From the NCBI GenBank assembly GCA_903876735.1, contig CAIRAW010000014.1:124001-188000 (forward strand): a stretch of 64,000 nucleotides of DNA. The letters run 5' to 3'. Positions 62,188 through 64,000 of this stretch are shown in pieces. Numbering within the stretch: position 1 is the stretch's first letter; the number at the start of each line of letters is the position of its first letter. The translations under genes and the position numbers were made by a program. Source of the stretch: an uncultured beta proteobacterium (GTDB taxonomy: Bacteria > Pseudomonadota > Gammaproteobacteria > Burkholderiales > Burkholderiaceae_C). Under the pieces are notes generated by a model. It made no database searches, was not told the DNA's origin, and saw nothing but the letters and a program-made list of their open reading frames with translations.

Positions 62188-64000
62188 TCCATATCCTCAA
62201 GTTCCAACACAGCCCCCTGGGCTGTCAAAAAGGCGGCCCGCACCATCTGGTCGGGGTAAATCGCCTGCACCGCGGCGCGGTAGTCATTCAGTTGCGCGCG
62301 CAACGCCATCTGCGCCTGCGGCGCGGCAGCGCTCTTGTAGTCCAGCACCCACCACTGCCCGGCATGGTCGCCGTCGCGGCGTTGCACCAGGCGATCAATC
62401 TGCCGGTACTGGCCCCGGTAGCTGAGCCCGACTTCATTGCCGGCCCAGGCGATGGCGGCCGGGTCCCAGGCCCAGGCGCCTGCGCCTTGCAGGATACAGG
62501 TGGCTAGACTCGCCGCATGCAAGGCCTGCGCCGGGCTCAGCTCGAATTCATGCGCCACCGCCGCCGTGCCTTGGGCCGAGACGGCGCCCCATTCCAGCAG
62601 GCGGTGCATGGCCTTGCCGATGCGTGCCGCTAGCGGATCGCCGTCCAGCGCGGCAACCGGCGCAGCCGCAGGCAGCGTTGCCGGCGGCAACTCCTTCAGG
62701 TCAAACAGCGTCGGCGCCGAGGCGCTGGCCTTGACGGGCGAGGGCGTCAGGGCTGCTGCTTCAAGCAGCCCGGTTTGTGTCAGGCGTTGCCACCAACTGC
62801 GCGGTGCAGCGCGGTGCGGCACGATGCTGGAGACGACCAGGGTCTGACGGGCGCGGGTCAACGCGACGTAGAGCGCATTGAGCTCCTCGCGCTGGCGCTC
62901 GAGAAGCTCAGCCGCCAACAGAGCGGCGGCGCTGGCCGGCGGCTGGCTCTCGCTGGCCAAAAAGACGAAGGCCTGTGGCCAGGTCGCCTCGCCCGGCCAA
63001 TCGACCAGCACTGTCATGCTGTCGGCGTTGCGCAGCGGCGTGTCGGTATCGAGCAGCAACACACTGTGCGCCTCCAGCCCCTTGGCGCCATGAATGGTGA
63101 GCAGGCGCACTGCCTGCGGATTGACGGCCGCCGGTGCGCGCACGCCGCCAGCCTTGAGCGCGCGCACCAGCGCATAAGGCGTGGCGAAACGCCCACCCCC
63201 CATTTGCAGCGAGGCACCGAGCAAGGCGCGCAAATTGGCCAGAACGGTCTCGCGCTGATGGGCGGGCGCAGCAGCGCTAAAGCGCGCCAATACGGCGCCG
63301 TCGCTGTAAATGGCTTGCAGCGCGTCATGTGGCGGCCAGGCGTCGACCCAGCTTTTCCAGCGCTGCAAGCTGGCCGCCACCGGACGCTGATCGGGCGTGA
63401 CGATGTTGCTGGTCTGCAGCAGTTCAAACCAGGACGCCGACCCCTGCCCCTTGGCCTGGGCCAGTTGCACCAGGGCTTGATCGTCAAGTGCAAACAGCGG
63501 CGACCTGAGTACGCGCGCGAGCGACAAATCATGCTGCGTCGAGACCAGCACATCGAGCAGCGCGACGATGTCCTGCACTTCGCAGCACTCGATCAGTTCG
63601 GTGTTGTCGCCGATCTGGGCAGCGATCTGCAGACGGCGCAATTCGTCCTGCAGCGGCAGCAGTGCTGAGCGCTTGCGCGCCAGTACCATGATATTTTCCG
63701 GCTGCAGCGCCACGCCGTTGGCCGGTGCCAGTTGCCGGGCAATCCAGCGCGCAGCCTGGCGCGCCTCCAGCACGTGCAGCGTTTCTTCCGGCACTTCGCG
63801 TGGACTGCGCAGGCTGTCACGCCAAGCTTGCGCCTGCGCTGCGTCATCGGCGGCCTCGGCAACAACCGGTCGCGGGATCGCTGCCAACTGGCACAAGCTG
63901 GCGCCGCTCTGCGAACTGGTGGTGTGCGTCCGGTAACCCTCAAAGCCATCGGCCTGCACGGCGTCGAGCATCACCGCGTTCACGGTGGCGATCACGCCGC
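62184..64000 (-). CDS. AddA/RecB-like UvrD-family helicase-nuclease, C-terminal part (truncated by window edge)
   Basis: The open frame continues past the right edge, so only about the last 605 residues are here. UvrD helicase motifs V-VI are seen in RLLTIHGAKGLEAHSVLLLD and LNALYVALTRARQTLVVSS. The C-terminal domain has the PD-(D/E)xK nuclease core with WWVLDYKSAA. These enzymes resect double-strand breaks; together with an AddB-like partner, presumably upstream beyond the window, it would process DNA ends for RecA. I see no reason to start the protein at the GTG at 63995. Confidence 0.88.
   Translation of the reverse strand, partial: GVIATVNAVMLDAVQADGFEGYRTHTTSSQSGASLCQLAAIPRPVVAEAADDAAQAQAWRDSLRSPREVPEETLHVLEARQAARWIARQLAPANGVALQPENIMVLARKRSALLPLQDELRRLQIAAQIGDNTELIECCEVQDIVALLDVLVSTQHDLSLARVLRSPLFALDDQALVQLAQAKGQGSASWFELLQTSNIVTPDQRPVAASLQRWKSWVDAWPPHDALQAIYSDGAVLARFSAAAPAHQRETVLANLRALLGASLQMGGGRFATPYALVRALKAGGVRAPAAVNPQAVRLLTIHGAKGLEAHSVLLLDTDTPLRNADSMTVLVDWPGEATWPQAFVFLASESQPPASAAALLAAELLERQREELNALYVALTRARQTLVVSSIVPHRAAPRSWWQRLTQTGLLEAAALTPSPVKASASAPTLFDLKELPPATLPAAAPVAALDGDPLAARIGKAMHRLLEWGAVSAQGTAAVAHEFELSPAQALHAASLATCILQGAGAWAWDPAAIAWAGNEVGLSYRGQYRQIDRLVQRRDGDHAGQWWVLDYKSAAAPQAQMALRAQLNDYRAAVQAIYPDQMVRAAFLTAQGAVLELEDME

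Overview
The window reads as a GC-rich chromosome segment from a betaproteobacterium of the order Burkholderiales, most likely a Comamonadaceae member (Rhodoferax/Polaromonas-like). That placement is an inference from protein style, the dnaX-ybaB-recR and rnhA-gloB-mltD blocks, TRAP transporter usage and the intergenic repeats; no marker rRNA is present. Most of it is ordinary, densely packed chromosome with many ATGA-type stop/start overlaps. About 40 genes have a clear family assignment and a handful do not.

Layout. 1-2.4 kb: the end of an unknown gene, an aldehyde dehydrogenase and a short-chain dehydrogenase. 2.4-5.6 kb: molybdenum cofactor genes moaA, mobA and moeA. 5.8-11.3 kb: an energised outer-membrane import unit (exbB, two exbD, tonB) followed by a TonB-dependent receptor that ends in a strong terminator. 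11.4-13.6 kb: a TldD/PmbA-family gene destroyed by an IS4-family insertion, frameshifts, an amber codon and an internal deletion. 13.7-18.0 kb: an RND efflux pump and its lipoprotein adaptor. 18.2-20.2 kb: an exported S9 peptidase. 20.4-32.5 kb: nine tightly spaced genes encoding two complete peptide ABC importers, one Yej-like with an unusual doubly anchored binding protein, one classical Opp. 32.5-35.9 kb: rnhA, a methyltransferase, gloB and mltD. 35.9-40.1 kb: dnaX, ybaB, recR and an orphan binding protein, with the signal recognition particle RNA gene divergent from dnaX.

40.2-49.4 kb is the most accessory-looking part: an exported argininosuccinate-lyase-like protein, a flavodoxin, a DUF2934 protein, an Hsp20, a patatin-like lipase, a lipoprotein/outer-membrane-barrel pair of unknown function, and an OmpA-domain protein cotranscribed with a large periplasmic caspase-like protein carrying a tandem-repeat coiled coil. 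49.4-64 kb: an alpha/beta hydrolase and a beta-lactamase-like serine hydrolase, a DctPQM TRAP transporter, an orphan E1 alpha/beta dehydrogenase pair, fhs, a PAS-GGDEF-EAL protein, a flavoprotein and the C-terminal part of an AddA/RecB-like helicase-nuclease cut by the window edge.

The observations most worth checking are: an A9 slippery run in dnaX where both alternative frames stop at once (predicting a short gamma-like product); the caspase-like protein with a degenerate LytM-like N-terminus, a 12-residue repeat coiled coil and an OmpA partner; the 12-kb double peptide-transporter operon; and a family of dispersed palindromic intergenic repeats at five sites. All calls come from reading the sequence; no database search was possible.
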